Source: Methanimicrococcus sp034006575 (GTDB taxonomy: Archaea > Halobacteriota > Methanosarcinia > Methanosarcinales > Methanosarcinaceae). From it: a stretch of 20,544 nt of DNA. Both the position numbers and the translations under genes were made by a program. A model generated the notes under the pieces. The model was not told the origin of the DNA and did no database searches. It was given only the letters and a program-made list of their open reading frames with translations. Of this stretch, positions 13,603-20,544 are shown in pieces; the stretch's first letter is position 1, and the number at the start of each line of letters is the position of its first letter. The stretch is from NCBI GenBank assembly GCA_034006575.1, contig JAVESN010000025.1, forward strand, positions 1 through 20,544, given 5' to 3'.

Positions 13603-14991
13603 ATGACAGTTAACAGATATACAAAAATGGCATACGCAAATGCAGATGAAATGGTTTTTGGAAGAGCAAAATTCCCGGTCAAAGGCGGATTAGGCCTTGA
13701 AATCGGAGCCGGATATGCCATCCCGGAATTAAACTACGCTCCAAGACCGCAAGCCGGTGTTTCTAAAGATGCGCTTGTCAAAGAATATGAAAGAATTACA
13801 AAAGACGCCATGGCCAGAATCGTTCAAATCGGTGCTCCGGCCGTCGTTCTTGAAACCGAACACGTTCAGCAAATGTCCAACAATCCGAGTTGGGGCGCAG
13901 AAATTGCTCACGTTCAAAAATCTATTTTAGAAGAATATCATGAAGAATACGGTGTGAAATGCGGTCTCAGACACACGATTGGTGACATTCGTGAAGACAG
14001 AGATTACTTGGCTCTTCGCGGTTCGAAAAACGACGTGATGTTGGACGCTTTTGAACAGTGTGCTTCACAGGGCGCCGACTTCTTGTCCATCGAATCCATG
14101 GGCGGAAAAGAAGTTTTCGACTACGCGATTGTTCGTGATGATATCGCCGGTGTTTTATTCGGTATCGGTGTGCTTGGTACAAGCGACATGGAATTCGTGT
14201 GGCAAAACATTGCAAGCATTGCCAAAAAAACAGGACGTGTTGCCGCAGGTGACACAGACTGTGCTCAAGCCAACACCGCCATGTTCATTGCCGGTGGTCT
14301 TCTTGACAAAAACTTAGCCCACACAACGGCAATCGTTGCACGCTGTATTGCGGCTGCCAGATCTCTTGCGGCGTACGAATCCGGCGCGACAGGCCCGGGC
14401 AAAGACTGCGGTTATGAAAACACCATCGTCAAAGCGATTTCAGGTGTTCCGATCACTCAGGAAGGAAAAACATCCACCTGTGCTCACTCCGACGTCATGG
14501 GCAACTTAACCATGCAGTGCTGTGACATGTGGTCCAACGAATCTGTCGAATACCACGGTGAATTCGGCGGCACAACCGTTCAAGTTTGGGTTGAATCGCT
14601 TGCATACGACTGTTCTTTGATGAACACGGCCTTAAAAACGGGCAATGAAAAAGTCCTTCGTGATTTGCTCATGCTCTCTGACAGATACAGAGACCCGCAA
14701 GGCTATGTTTTGGCTTACGACAATGCTTACCGCGTCGGAGAAGCCATCGCAAAGAACGGAAACGACACATACCTCCGTTCAAAAGCCGCGGCAGAAACAT
14801 GCTGTACCATTTTGGACGAAGGGGTCAAGAGCGGAAAATTGTCTTTGACAAAATTCGAATTAAACGCATTGGCCGCAGTTCAAAAGGATTTGGCGGCGCT
14901 TCCGACAGAAAAATCCAAATTTGTTGAAAACTGCATGACAAAATACAAAGCCGAAATCCCGGTCTTTAAAACAGAAAACTACGTTTTGTAA
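13603..14991 (+). CDS. mtaB: methanol:corrinoid methyltransferase MtaB
   Basis: The product has 462 residues, full length for the family. It is a zinc TIM-barrel enzyme that moves the methyl group of methanol to Co(I) of MtaC. The three zinc ligands described for M. barkeri MtaB fall at the same numbers here: E164 (LSIESMGG), C220 (AAGDTDCAQANTA) and C269 (GATGPGKDCGYENTI). This makes the call and the start very secure. A G-rich ribosome site (from 13588, GAGGGGG) lies 8 nt before the ATG. Only 13 bp separate it from mtaC, so the two form an operon. It ends at a strong hairpin terminator. No mtaA lies in the window. Codon bias resembles mtaC. Confidence 0.98.
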   Translation: MTVNRYTKMAYANADEMVFGRAKFPVKGGLGLEIGAGYAIPELNYAPRPQAGVSKDALVKEYERITKDAMARIVQIGAPAVVLETEHVQQMSNNPSWGAEIAHVQKSILEEYHEEYGVKCGLRHTIGDIREDRDYLALRGSKNDVMLDAFEQCASQGADFLSIESMGGKEVFDYAIVRDDIAGVLFGIGVLGTSDMEFVWQNIASIAKKTGRVAAGDTDCAQANTAMFIAGGLLDKNLAHTTAIVARCIAAARSLAAYESGATGPGKDCGYENTIVKAISGVPITQEGKTSTCAHSDVMGNLTMQCCDMWSNESVEYHGEFGGTTVQVWVESLAYDCSLMNTALKTGNEKVLRDLLMLSDRYRDPQGYVLAYDNAYRVGEAIAKNGNDTYLRSKAAAETCCTILDEGVKSGKLSLTKFELNALAAVQKDLAALPTEKSKFVENCMTKYKAEIPVFKTENYVL

Positions 14992-15005
14992 TCGATAAAA
15001 ACATG

Positions 15006-15045
15006 AACCGTTTGAAACATTTTTGTTTCATTCGGTTTTATTTTT
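15006..15045 (+). terminator. mtaCB terminator
   Basis: AACCG (15006-15010) pairs with CGGTT (15033-15037) and TGAAAC (15013-15018) with GTTTCA (15025-15030). A symmetric TT/TT internal loop and a 6-nt loop complete the hairpin, which is followed by TTATTTTTAT. It starts 14 bp after the mtaB stop. Confidence 0.8.
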
Positions 15046-15058
15046 ATATTTAAACAAA

Positions 15059-15186
15059 AAATACATTAAATATACATTAAACTCCACATTAATTATACAT
15101 TAAACTCCACATTAAATATACATTAAAATCCAATTAAATATACATTAAAAAATACATTAAAAAATACATTAAAAAATACATTAAAT
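15059..15186. repeat. A/T-rich TACATTAAA tandem repeats
   Basis: Two layers are visible. A unit of about 26 bp containing ATACATTAAACTCCACATTA recurs from about 15073 to 15120. A 12-bp unit TACATTAAAAAA is repeated exactly at 15141, 15153 and 15165, with a partial fourth at 15177. Stops occur in every plus frame, so the block is non-coding. Confidence 0.88.
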
Positions 15187-15929
15187 CTATCTTTCTTTTT
15201 TACCTCCATCTTATTTTTAAAGAGTATTTTAACCTCCTTTTCTTTAAAAATATATTTTATTTTTTCTCTTTTTATTTTTTTGTGTTTTAAATTAACGAAA
15301 TACTTTTCACATTTTGTGTCTTATATTTTACCACACTTATCGTTCGTGTCTTTTACATGGGCGGAAGAGTTCCTTTTCATTCCCGTCGATTTTTTGTTGC
15401 CACATTTTTCATTGACCGCCGCGTTTTTTACAATTTGTATTTCTTGTTTCCGTCCTTTTTTATTTGTTTCGCCGGATTTTTGCCGCCGGTATATTTTCAT
15501 TTTCTGTTGGCGGTTTTTTTTTGCTCTCTTTATATTCCGCCGACGGTTTTTTGTTCTCCACTTTTTTCACATTCGTCTGCAGTTTTTGTTTCTTTTCATT
15601 TTATCGGCGGTTTTTTCTTTTCATTTTCATCGGCAGTTTTTTGTTTCCCGTTTTTTCTTTTGTTTTTCGTTTAACTTTTCTTTTGACTTTCGTTTAACTT
15701 TTCTTTTGTTTTTCGTTTAATTTTTTCTTTGACTTCTTTTTTTTCAATATTTTCGTTGTTTGAAATTGTCGTATATTTTTCTCTCGCCTGCTCATTTTTT
15801 ACGCCATTCGTCGTTTTGGATTACGTCATTCGCGGCAACACGTTTTTATTTCCATATACGTCTCTTGATGATTCTTTTAAAATTTATTTTTGACTGAAAA
15901 GTTTTTAAAGTATTATTCTCTTTTGCAAT

Positions 15930-15945
15930 TTGCCGATTTCGGCAA
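15930..15945. promoter_or_regulatory. perfect inverted repeat upstream of the first AceTr promoter
   Basis: TTGCCGATTTCGGCAA is a perfect 7-2-7 inverted repeat. It lies about 20 bp before the TATA box, a common position for archaeal activator sites. A single half-site (TTGCCG) recurs upstream of the second AceTr gene at 17042-17047. Confidence 0.6.
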
Positions 15946-15963
15946 CTCTATCATTATCATACA

Positions 15964-15973
15964 TTATATATAA
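15964..15973 (+). promoter_or_regulatory. TATA box of the first AceTr gene
   Basis: TTATATATAA predicts a start near 15998 and a leader of about 40 nt. It is one of the best TATA matches in the window. Confidence 0.68.
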
Positions 15974-16038
15974 TCTACAAAACGAACAAGGATTAAATGA
16001 CTTCGAAACAGGGGTTTTATTTAATCGGAGGAAAAACA

Positions 16039-16602
16039 ATGAGTGAACAAATTATTAAATTGGCCGACACGACCGGAAACCCGGGCGCTCTCGGTTTAAC
16101 AGGGTTTTCGTTGGCAACACTGACTCTTAGTTTTCATAACATGGGAATCGTTCCTGAAAATCTGACCGTTATTGCGATGGCTGTTTTTGTCGGCGGGCTT
16201 GCGCAACTGCTTGCCGGGATGATGGCCTGGAAAAAAGGAAACACATTCGAAACGGTTGCGTTTACCGGATTCGGTGTTTTTTGGCTCAGCTTCGCATATC
16301 TTTTAATCCAACCGTTCGGAGCCGCCGCAGCCGGCGATATCGCACTTGGTTTTTACCTTTTGCTTTGGGGCGTTTTCGGTCTCGGTTTGTTCTTCGGAAC
16401 ATTAAAAATGGGCGTTAAAGCATTGGTCGTCATTTTTGCTTTGTTGGTCTTAACTTTCTTCGTAACGGCCGCAGCGCATTTTGTTACCGTCCCCATGCTC
16501 GGCACCGTTGCCGGTTTTTGCGCTTTCCTTTTGGGAGCAGCCGCACTTTATACCGCAATGGCCATCGTTTTAAACGAACTCGGTTACAAATTGCCGATGT
16601 AA
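16039..16602 (+). CDS. acetate uptake transporter family protein (AceTr/SatP/GPR1-FUN34-YaaH), copy 1
   Basis: The product has 187 residues and six hydrophobic segments, the normal size for the AceTr (GPR1/FUN34/YaaH) family of acetate/succinate channels. The family signature NPAPLGL appears here as NPGALGLTGF (residues 14-23). FVGGLAQLLAGMMAWKKGNTF ETVAF is the conserved second block and ALYTAMAIVLNELGYKLP the conserved end. GGAGGA (16027-16032) lies 6 nt before ATG 16039, so the in-frame ATG at 15997 was rejected. The gene has its own TATA box, an upstream inverted repeat and a downstream hairpin terminator, so it is monocistronic. Acetate as substrate is inferred from the family. A close paralogue follows 589 bp later. 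Confidence 0.9.
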   Translation: MSEQIIKLADTTGNPGALGLTGFSLATLTLSFHNMGIVPENLTVIAMAVFVGGLAQLLAGMMAWKKGNTFETVAFTGFGVFWLSFAYLLIQPFGAAAAGDIALGFYLLLWGVFGLGLFFGTLKMGVKALVVIFALLVLTFFVTAAAHFVTVPMLGTVAGFCAFLLGAAALYTAMAIVLNELGYKLPM

Positions 16603-16647
16603 TTATTTAAATAATTGAAAAATGGTTCTTCCATTTTTCTTTTTTTG
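16601..16647 (+). terminator. terminator of the first AceTr gene
   Basis: A 9-bp perfect stem GAAAAATGG/CCATTTTTC (16617-16625, 16631-16639) with a TTCTT loop is followed by seven Ts. Just before it AATTATTTAAATAATT (16601-16616) is a perfect palindrome that overlaps the stop codon. Confidence 0.82.
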
Positions 16648-17191
16648 ATTTATTTTAATTGAATTCCATCGTTTTCTATTTTTATTCTTTTTTGTCTCTA
16701 TTTGTTTTTGTCTTTATTTGTTTTTGTTGGTTTTTATTGATTTTTTGTTGGGCTTTATTGATTTCTTATTGAGTTTTATTGATTTCTTATTGAGTTTTAT
16801 TGATTTTTTATTTATTTTTTGTCTATTTTCATCTATCTTTTATCTCTTCTTTTTCTTTTTTTGTCTGTTTTCTCTCTATTTCTATTGACTTTTTATCCGT
16901 TTTTATTTATTTTTTTTCTCTATTTTTTCTGTTTTTTATCGGTTTTGTCGGCTTTTTCTTTTTAAAAAACATTTGTTATCGAGGATATAATCCAAAATTT
17001 TGAACTGAAAATTTTATAAGAACAAAAATTTATAGTCGTAATTGCCGGAAAAATAAATTTTATGGAATTATATGTGTGTTTTAATTTCATTATTCAAATA
17101 TTTTTTTGGTGTGTGTGTTGACAGTGATTTTATTTTTTATTTCTCTGTCTTCGATAATATGGTTAAATTGTTTTAAAAAGGGAGAATAAAA
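16648..17191 (+). other. T-rich intergenic region before the second AceTr gene
   Basis: A T-rich low-complexity tract runs to about 16965. It contains a 21-bp tandem repeat around GAGTTTTATTGATTTCTTAT at 16750, 16771 and 16792. After it, CAAAAATTTATAG (17023-17035) looks like a BRE plus TATA box and would give a leader of roughly 135 nt. The leader carries TATGTGTGTTTTAAT (17071-17085) and GGTGTGTGTGTTG (17108-17120). GGGAG at 17180-17184 is the ribosome site. Confidence 0.6.
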
Positions 17192-17761
17192 ATGTCTCAA
17201 TCTGAACAAGTGATTAGAATATGTGATTCTTGGGCAACGCCGGGGGCTCTCGGTTTAACCGGATTCAGTATGACTACGATTATGTTGGCTTTCTTTGATT
17301 TGGGAATCTTTTCAGATGCTCTCGCATTGATTTCTATGTCAATTTTTGTCGGCGGTATCGCTCAATTTTGTGCAGGCTTAATGGCCTTTAAAAAAGGAAA
17401 TACATTTGAAACGGTCGCATTTTGCGCCTTTGGAATGTTTTGGATCAGTTTCGCATATATTTTAATTGCGCCGTTTGGATCCGATCCGGCAAGCGCAATC
17501 AGTATCGGCGTTTACCTTTTGGTCTGGGCTCTTCTTTCCGGAACCATGCTGTTTGGCGTTATTAAATTAAAAGCTAAGTTCTTAATTGCGGTCTTCGCTC
17601 TTTTGACCGCTGTTTTCATCATAACCGCGATTTTCTATTTCACGGGCATCGCCCTTATTGCAACGATTGCGGGTATATTGGCTTTGATTTTAGGATTTGT
17701 CGCGTTTTATACGGCAATGACAATCGTTTTAAACGAAACCGGCTACAAACTGCCGTGCTGA
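17192..17761 (+). CDS. acetate uptake transporter family protein (AceTr/SatP/GPR1-FUN34-YaaH), copy 2
   Basis: The product has 189 residues and six membrane segments. By eye about half of its residues match copy 1. Shared blocks include PGALGLTGFS, FVGGIAQF, KKGNTFETVAF, SFAYILI-PFG and the C-terminal YTAMTIVLNETGYKLP. The Asn that opens the family signature in copy 1 is Thr here (TPGALGLTGF, residues 17-26). GGGAG lies 7 nt before ATG 17192. The unit has its own promoter region and hairpin terminator, and its leader differs from that of copy 1. The duplicates may therefore be used under different conditions or for different substrates; this is inference. Confidence 0.9.
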   Translation: MSQSEQVIRICDSWATPGALGLTGFSMTTIMLAFFDLGIFSDALALISMSIFVGGIAQFCAGLMAFKKGNTFETVAFCAFGMFWISFAYILIAPFGSDPASAISIGVYLLVWALLSGTMLFGVIKLKAKFLIAVFALLTAVFIITAIFYFTGIALIATIAGILALILGFVAFYTAMTIVLNETGYKLPC

Positions 17762-17798
17762 TTTAAAACACAGATAATCAAAAAAATATGACAATTTC

Positions 17799-17832
17799 AT
17801 CGGAATTCTTTATTCCGATTTGATTTTATTTT
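17799..17832 (+). terminator. terminator of the second AceTr gene
   Basis: ATCGGAAT/ATTCCGAT (17799-17806, 17812-17819) form a perfect 8-bp stem with a TCTTT loop, followed by TTGATTTTATTTTT. Confidence 0.75.
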
Positions 17833-18132
17833 TAAAATGATTTCTTTTTCATTCATCCGATTCGTTTTTGGATTGGATTTGGATTTGGTTTGATTTATAT
17901 TTTATCTGGTTTATATTTGATTTGGATTTGAATTTTATTCCAATTTAGTTTTAACTCTTGGTTTCAGGTTCTCGGTTTAAACCATCGGTTTGGACTTTGT
18001 CGTATTGTTGATTTATCCGTTTTCATTTTTTTTGTTTGCTTTCATGTTTTCATAAAAAATAAATAGGACGGAAAAGATTTGTATTGTGTTAAAACAGTTT
18101 TTTTAAAAAAACGTAAATGAAGTGAATATAAT
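17833..18132 (+). other. intergenic region before the hydantoinase-like gene
   Basis: The stretch is T-rich with irregular GGATTTGGTTTGATTT-like repeats between about 17870 and 17935. No convincing TATA box stands out; ATAAAAAATAAATA (18052-18065) is the best candidate. GTGA at 18123-18126 is a weak ribosome site for the next gene. No gene was found here. Confidence 0.45.
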
Positions 18133-20088
18133 ATGGTTTACAGTTTAGGAATCGATGCAGGTGGAACGTATACGGACGCGGTTTTAATTTGCGATGAAGA
18201 CGGGTCTGTCGCTCAAGCCGGTAAAGCTTTGACGACTTATCCGGATCCTCTTGAAGGCATCAAAAACTCAATCGGATTATTGGATCGAGACAAATTAAAA
18301 AACGTCAGCGTCGTTTCTCTTTCAACAACGCTTTCAACAAACACGATTTTAGAAAACAAAGGTTTTCCCGTCGGATTGATTATGGTCGGGGAGTACAATA
18401 TTCCGGAAACGCTGCCGGCTCAAATATATTGCGTCGTCTCGGGCGGGCATAACAGCAATGGGAATGAGTTTGAAACGCTGGACATCGAATCCGTCAAAGA
18501 ATTCGCTCTTCGTGTCAAAGACCGGGTTTCCGCGTTTGCGGTTTCCTCTCTGTTCAGCATTCGAAATTCGGAACACGAGCTTCGCGTCAAGGAAGAAATT
18601 TTTAAATTGACGGGACATCCGGTTGTTTGCGGGCATGAGCTTTCTCAAGACCTCGGCGCGTATGAGCGCGCGGTCACGGCCTTTTTAAACGCCCAATTGA
18701 TTCCGATTACATACAACTTTACAAAATCCATCGTGGAAGAAATGAAAAACATCGGCATGAACGCAACGCTTCTCATGCTCAAATGCAACGGCTCGGCTGT
18801 CGGGATTGAAGAGGCGCTTGAAAAACCCATCGAAACCATCTTTTCCGGACCGGCGGCAAGTTTGATGGGGGCCGCGTATTTGTCCGGTTTAAAAACGTGC
18901 GCCATGATCGATATTGGGGGCACCAGCACGGATGTGGCGCTGATTAAAGACGGTATTCCTCAAATGGAAGAATCCGGCGCGGTTGTCGGCGGATGGTCAA
19001 CGCGTGTTAAAGCGATTCGAATGGAAACAGCAGCCACCGGCGGCGACAGTCACGTTTACGCAACCGACGACCCGAATCGAAAAATTTATCTCGGGCCGCT
19101 TCGCGTTATGCCGCTTTGTCGCGCCGCGGTTTTGTATCCGGGATTTTTGGATAAATTGAAAAACAACAAATTTCCCCCGCGAAAATACATCTCTCAATTT
19201 ATTTCCCCCGCCGTATTTTATGTCAAAACGGATTTTCTTCCCATTGAAATGACAACCGCCGAATCTTTTGTCTATAATGTGATTTCAAAAGAGTTCCCGG
19301 TTTCGTGGTCGGACGTTTTTGAACGGCTGGACCGGAAAATGCCGATGTCTTCCGTCTTTGAATCTTTGATCCAAAAAAGATTGATCCAACCCATCGGATT
19401 CACACCGACCGACGCGCTTCACATTACGGGCGACTATGACGAATGGGACGCGGAAGCTTCTTTTATCGGCGCCCAAAAAATCGATCGTTTGACGCACAAA
19501 AATCCTAAAGATTTGGCGATTTATACAAAACGGCAAGTGGCCGTCAACATGATTTCCACTTTAATCGGCTATTTGGTTCCCGGAGTTTTAAAAAGGGACG
19601 TCGGAAAAATTCTTTCCGGCGAATTTTACACCCAATTTGCCGTCTCCGTTCCAATCGTTTTAATCGGGGGTCCGTCCAAAGCGTATGCGGATGAAATTCG
19701 CCAACTCATCCAAGCCGAAGTTTTAACGCCCGAATTCTCAGACGTCGGAAACGCCGTCGGCTCTCTTGTCGGTGCCGGAACTTATCGGACGGATGTTTTG
19801 ATTCAGAAAAATATTCGAGAAACGGACACGATTCCGATTGTCGAATTTATTGTTTTTCACTTGGGACAGAGTGAAGTCTTTCAAACGTTTGACGATGCCA
19901 AAACAAAAGCTCTTCAAATCGGAAAAGGATTCATTTTATCCAAATTGATGAGCACGGGCCTTAAAGAAAACCAAATTCAAATCTCATATACCGAAAAAGA
20001 ATTGAAAATCGGGACGGACACCCCGCACGAATCTAAAATCTCGTTTGTCGGAGTCGGAACCTCTCGTTATGATTTTAAAAAGAATTGA
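18133..20088 (+). CDS. hydantoinase A/oxoprolinase family protein (ASKHA ATPase)
   Basis: The product has 651 residues. The N-terminal hydantoinase/oxoprolinase domain opens with the phosphate-1 motif GIDAGGTYTDAVL (residues 6-18), followed by STTLSTNTILENKG (64-77). The main domain has LGAYERAVTAFLNAQL (174-189), SGPAASLMGAAYLSG (238-252) and the phosphate-2 motif DIGGTSTDVALI (260-271). Family members couple ATP to opening of hydantoins, 5-oxoproline or to acetone carboxylation, usually with a B subunit. No HyuB-like gene is adjacent, although only 456 bp downstream are visible. The region after about residue 320 is divergent from characterised enzymes. Substrate is unknown. The start follows GTGA by 6 nt and matches the family N-terminus. 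Confidence 0.85.
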   Translation: MVYSLGIDAGGTYTDAVLICDEDGSVAQAGKALTTYPDPLEGIKNSIGLLDRDKLKNVSVVSLSTTLSTNTILENKGFPVGLIMVGEYNIPETLPAQIYCVVSGGHNSNGNEFETLDIESVKEFALRVKDRVSAFAVSSLFSIRNSEHELRVKEEIFKLTGHPVVCGHELSQDLGAYERAVTAFLNAQLIPITYNFTKSIVEEMKNIGMNATLLMLKCNGSAVGIEEALEKPIETIFSGPAASLMGAAYLSGLKTCAMIDIGGTSTDVALIKDGIPQMEESGAVVGGWSTRVKAIRMETAATGGDSHVYATDDPNRKIYLGPLRVMPLCRAAVLYPGFLDKLKNNKFPPRKYISQFISPAVFYVKTDFLPIEMTTAESFVYNVISKEFPVSWSDVFERLDRKMPMSSVFESLIQKRLIQPIGFTPTDALHITGDYDEWDAEASFIGAQKIDRLTHKNPKDLAIYTKRQVAVNMISTLIGYLVPGVLKRDVGKILSGEFYTQFAVSVPIVLIGGPSKAYADEIRQLIQAEVLTPEFSDVGNAVGSLVGAGTYRTDVLIQKNIRETDTIPIVEFIVFHLGQSEVFQTFDDAKTKALQIGKGFILSKLMSTGLKENQIQISYTEKELKIGTDTPHESKISFVGVGTSRYDFKKN

Positions 20089-20135
20089 TTTTTTCAAAAC
20101 GTTTTTTAAAAAATCGATTTCTTTTTATTTTTTAT
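20087..20135 (+). terminator. hairpin and T-tract after the hydantoinase-like gene
   Basis: GATTTTTT (20087-20094) overlaps the stop codon and pairs with AAAAAATC (20108-20115). GATTTCTTTTTATTTTTTA follows directly. Confidence 0.6.
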
Positions 20136-20230
20136 TTTTTATTTTTAAACTCGTTTTTTAAAATGCCTTGCCATAAAAAAGCAAAAGGCAGCGGTTCTTA
20201 ATTCGATTTTTATTGATTATTTTTCTTTCA

Positions 20231-20544
20231 TCCTTTTTCCCTTTTTTCTTTTCCCCCTTTCTTCCTTTTTTCTTTTTTTCCCTTTCTTCCTTTTCCCCCT
20301 TTCTTCCTTTTTTCTTTTTTCCCCTTTTTTCCTTTTTCCTTTCTTCTTTTTTCCTTTTTCCTTTCTTCTTTTTTTCTTTTTTCCCCTTTCTTCCTTTTCC
20401 CCCTTCTTCCTTTTTTCTTTTTCCCCTTTCTTCCTTTTCCCCCTTCTTCCTTTTTTCTTTTTCCCCTTTCTTCCTTTTCCCCTTTCTTCCTTTTCCCCTT
20501 CTTCCTTTTTTCTTTTTTCCCTTTTCTTCCCTTTTTCTTTTCCC
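20231..20544 (+). repeat. 314-bp uninterrupted homopyrimidine tract with 40-bp repeat units
   Basis: From 20231 to the end of the window every base on the plus strand is C or T. Within it a 40-bp unit starting CCCTTCTTCCTTTTTTCTTT is exactly repeated at 20401-20440 and 20441-20480, with a close variant at 20361-20400. Shorter CTTTCTTCCTTTTCCCC modules make up the rest. The tract continues past the window edge. No gene was found in it. Confidence 0.95.

Larger units (their letters stand above)
15187..16038 (+). other. T-rich intergenic region between mtaB and the first AceTr gene
   Basis: From 15190 to about 15780 the plus strand is strongly T-rich. Short GC islands recur as variants of TCGGCGGTTTTTT (for example near 15520, 15605 and 15635). 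An exact-type 23-bp tandem repeat beginning TTTTGTTTTTCGTTTAAC lies at 15658, 15681 and 15704. The Phe-rich open frames across it are low-complexity artefacts. The last 120 bp hold the AceTr promoter and an inverted repeat, listed separately. Confidence 0.7.

Noticed and set aside
13967..14215. Antisense open frames inside mtaB and other long genes
   Set aside because: They are shadows of a strongly supported coding frame, with no independent start signals.
15280..15720. 146-residue Phe-rich frame after mtaB, as a membrane protein
   Set aside because: Phe/Arg/Leu monotony follows from TTT/TTC runs. Neighbouring frames look the same and there is no ribosome site.
16800..17003. 67-residue Phe/Ser-rich frame between the AceTr genes
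   Set aside because: It is T-rich low-complexity sequence overlapping a 21-bp tandem repeat, without a start signal.

Overview
The window is archaeal and comes from a methylotrophic methanogen of the Methanosarcinales. The evidence is a complete methanol:corrinoid methyltransferase pair (mtaC-mtaB), a methanopterin-biosynthesis GHMP protein, archaeal Nop5 and fibrillarin, archaeal-type TrpRS and PheRS alpha, an archaeal initiator tRNA and Shine-Dalgarno sites of the GGTGAT/GGAGG type. Moderate-to-low GC, long T-rich intergenic regions, two acetate-uptake-type transporters and a methanol methyltransferase operon would suit a gut-associated methyl-reducing lineage such as Methanimicrococcus or Methanolapillus. 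That genus-level placement is inference only.

Layout. 1-2000: the 3' end of a GerW/YtfJ-family gene, a 40-bp tandem repeat block, then a DUF2953 membrane protein with an acidic internal repeat. 2037-5532: a tight operon of beta-RFAP synthase (methanopterin), Nop5 and fibrillarin (box C/D RNP core), followed by a single-HKD PLD-like protein with a double zinc ribbon. 5535-5987, minus strand: a small zinc-ribbon protein meeting the PLD gene tail to tail with only 2 bp between. 6247-7434: an Rh-type ammonium/gas channel with its own promoter and a hairpin terminator. 7619-7693: initiator tRNA-Met. 8267-9601: trpS. 9999-11504: pheS. 12813-14991: mtaCB, preceded by a 1.3-kb intergenic region with several hairpins, alternative TATA boxes and a mini-ORF. 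16039-17761: two paralogous AceTr/SatP-type transporters in separate transcription units. 18133-20088: a stand-alone hydantoinase A/oxoprolinase-like protein. The window ends in a 314-bp uninterrupted homopyrimidine tract.

How the genes fit together. MtaB and MtaC take the methyl group from methanol to the corrinoid; MtaA, which passes it to coenzyme M, is not in this window. RfaS supplies an early step of the C1 carrier tetrahydromethanopterin. The AceTr proteins plausibly bring in acetate as a carbon source, and the Rh channel NH3 (or CO2/methylamine). The rest is translation and RNA-modification housekeeping (Nop5, FlpA, TrpS, PheS, tRNA-iMet). The least ordinary content is between the genes: structured leaders rich in GTGTG, 40-bp-period repeats of unrelated sequence at several loci, and long pyrimidine tracts that always lie on the coding strand downstream of plus-strand genes. 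I found no prophage, transposase, CRISPR or defence island.
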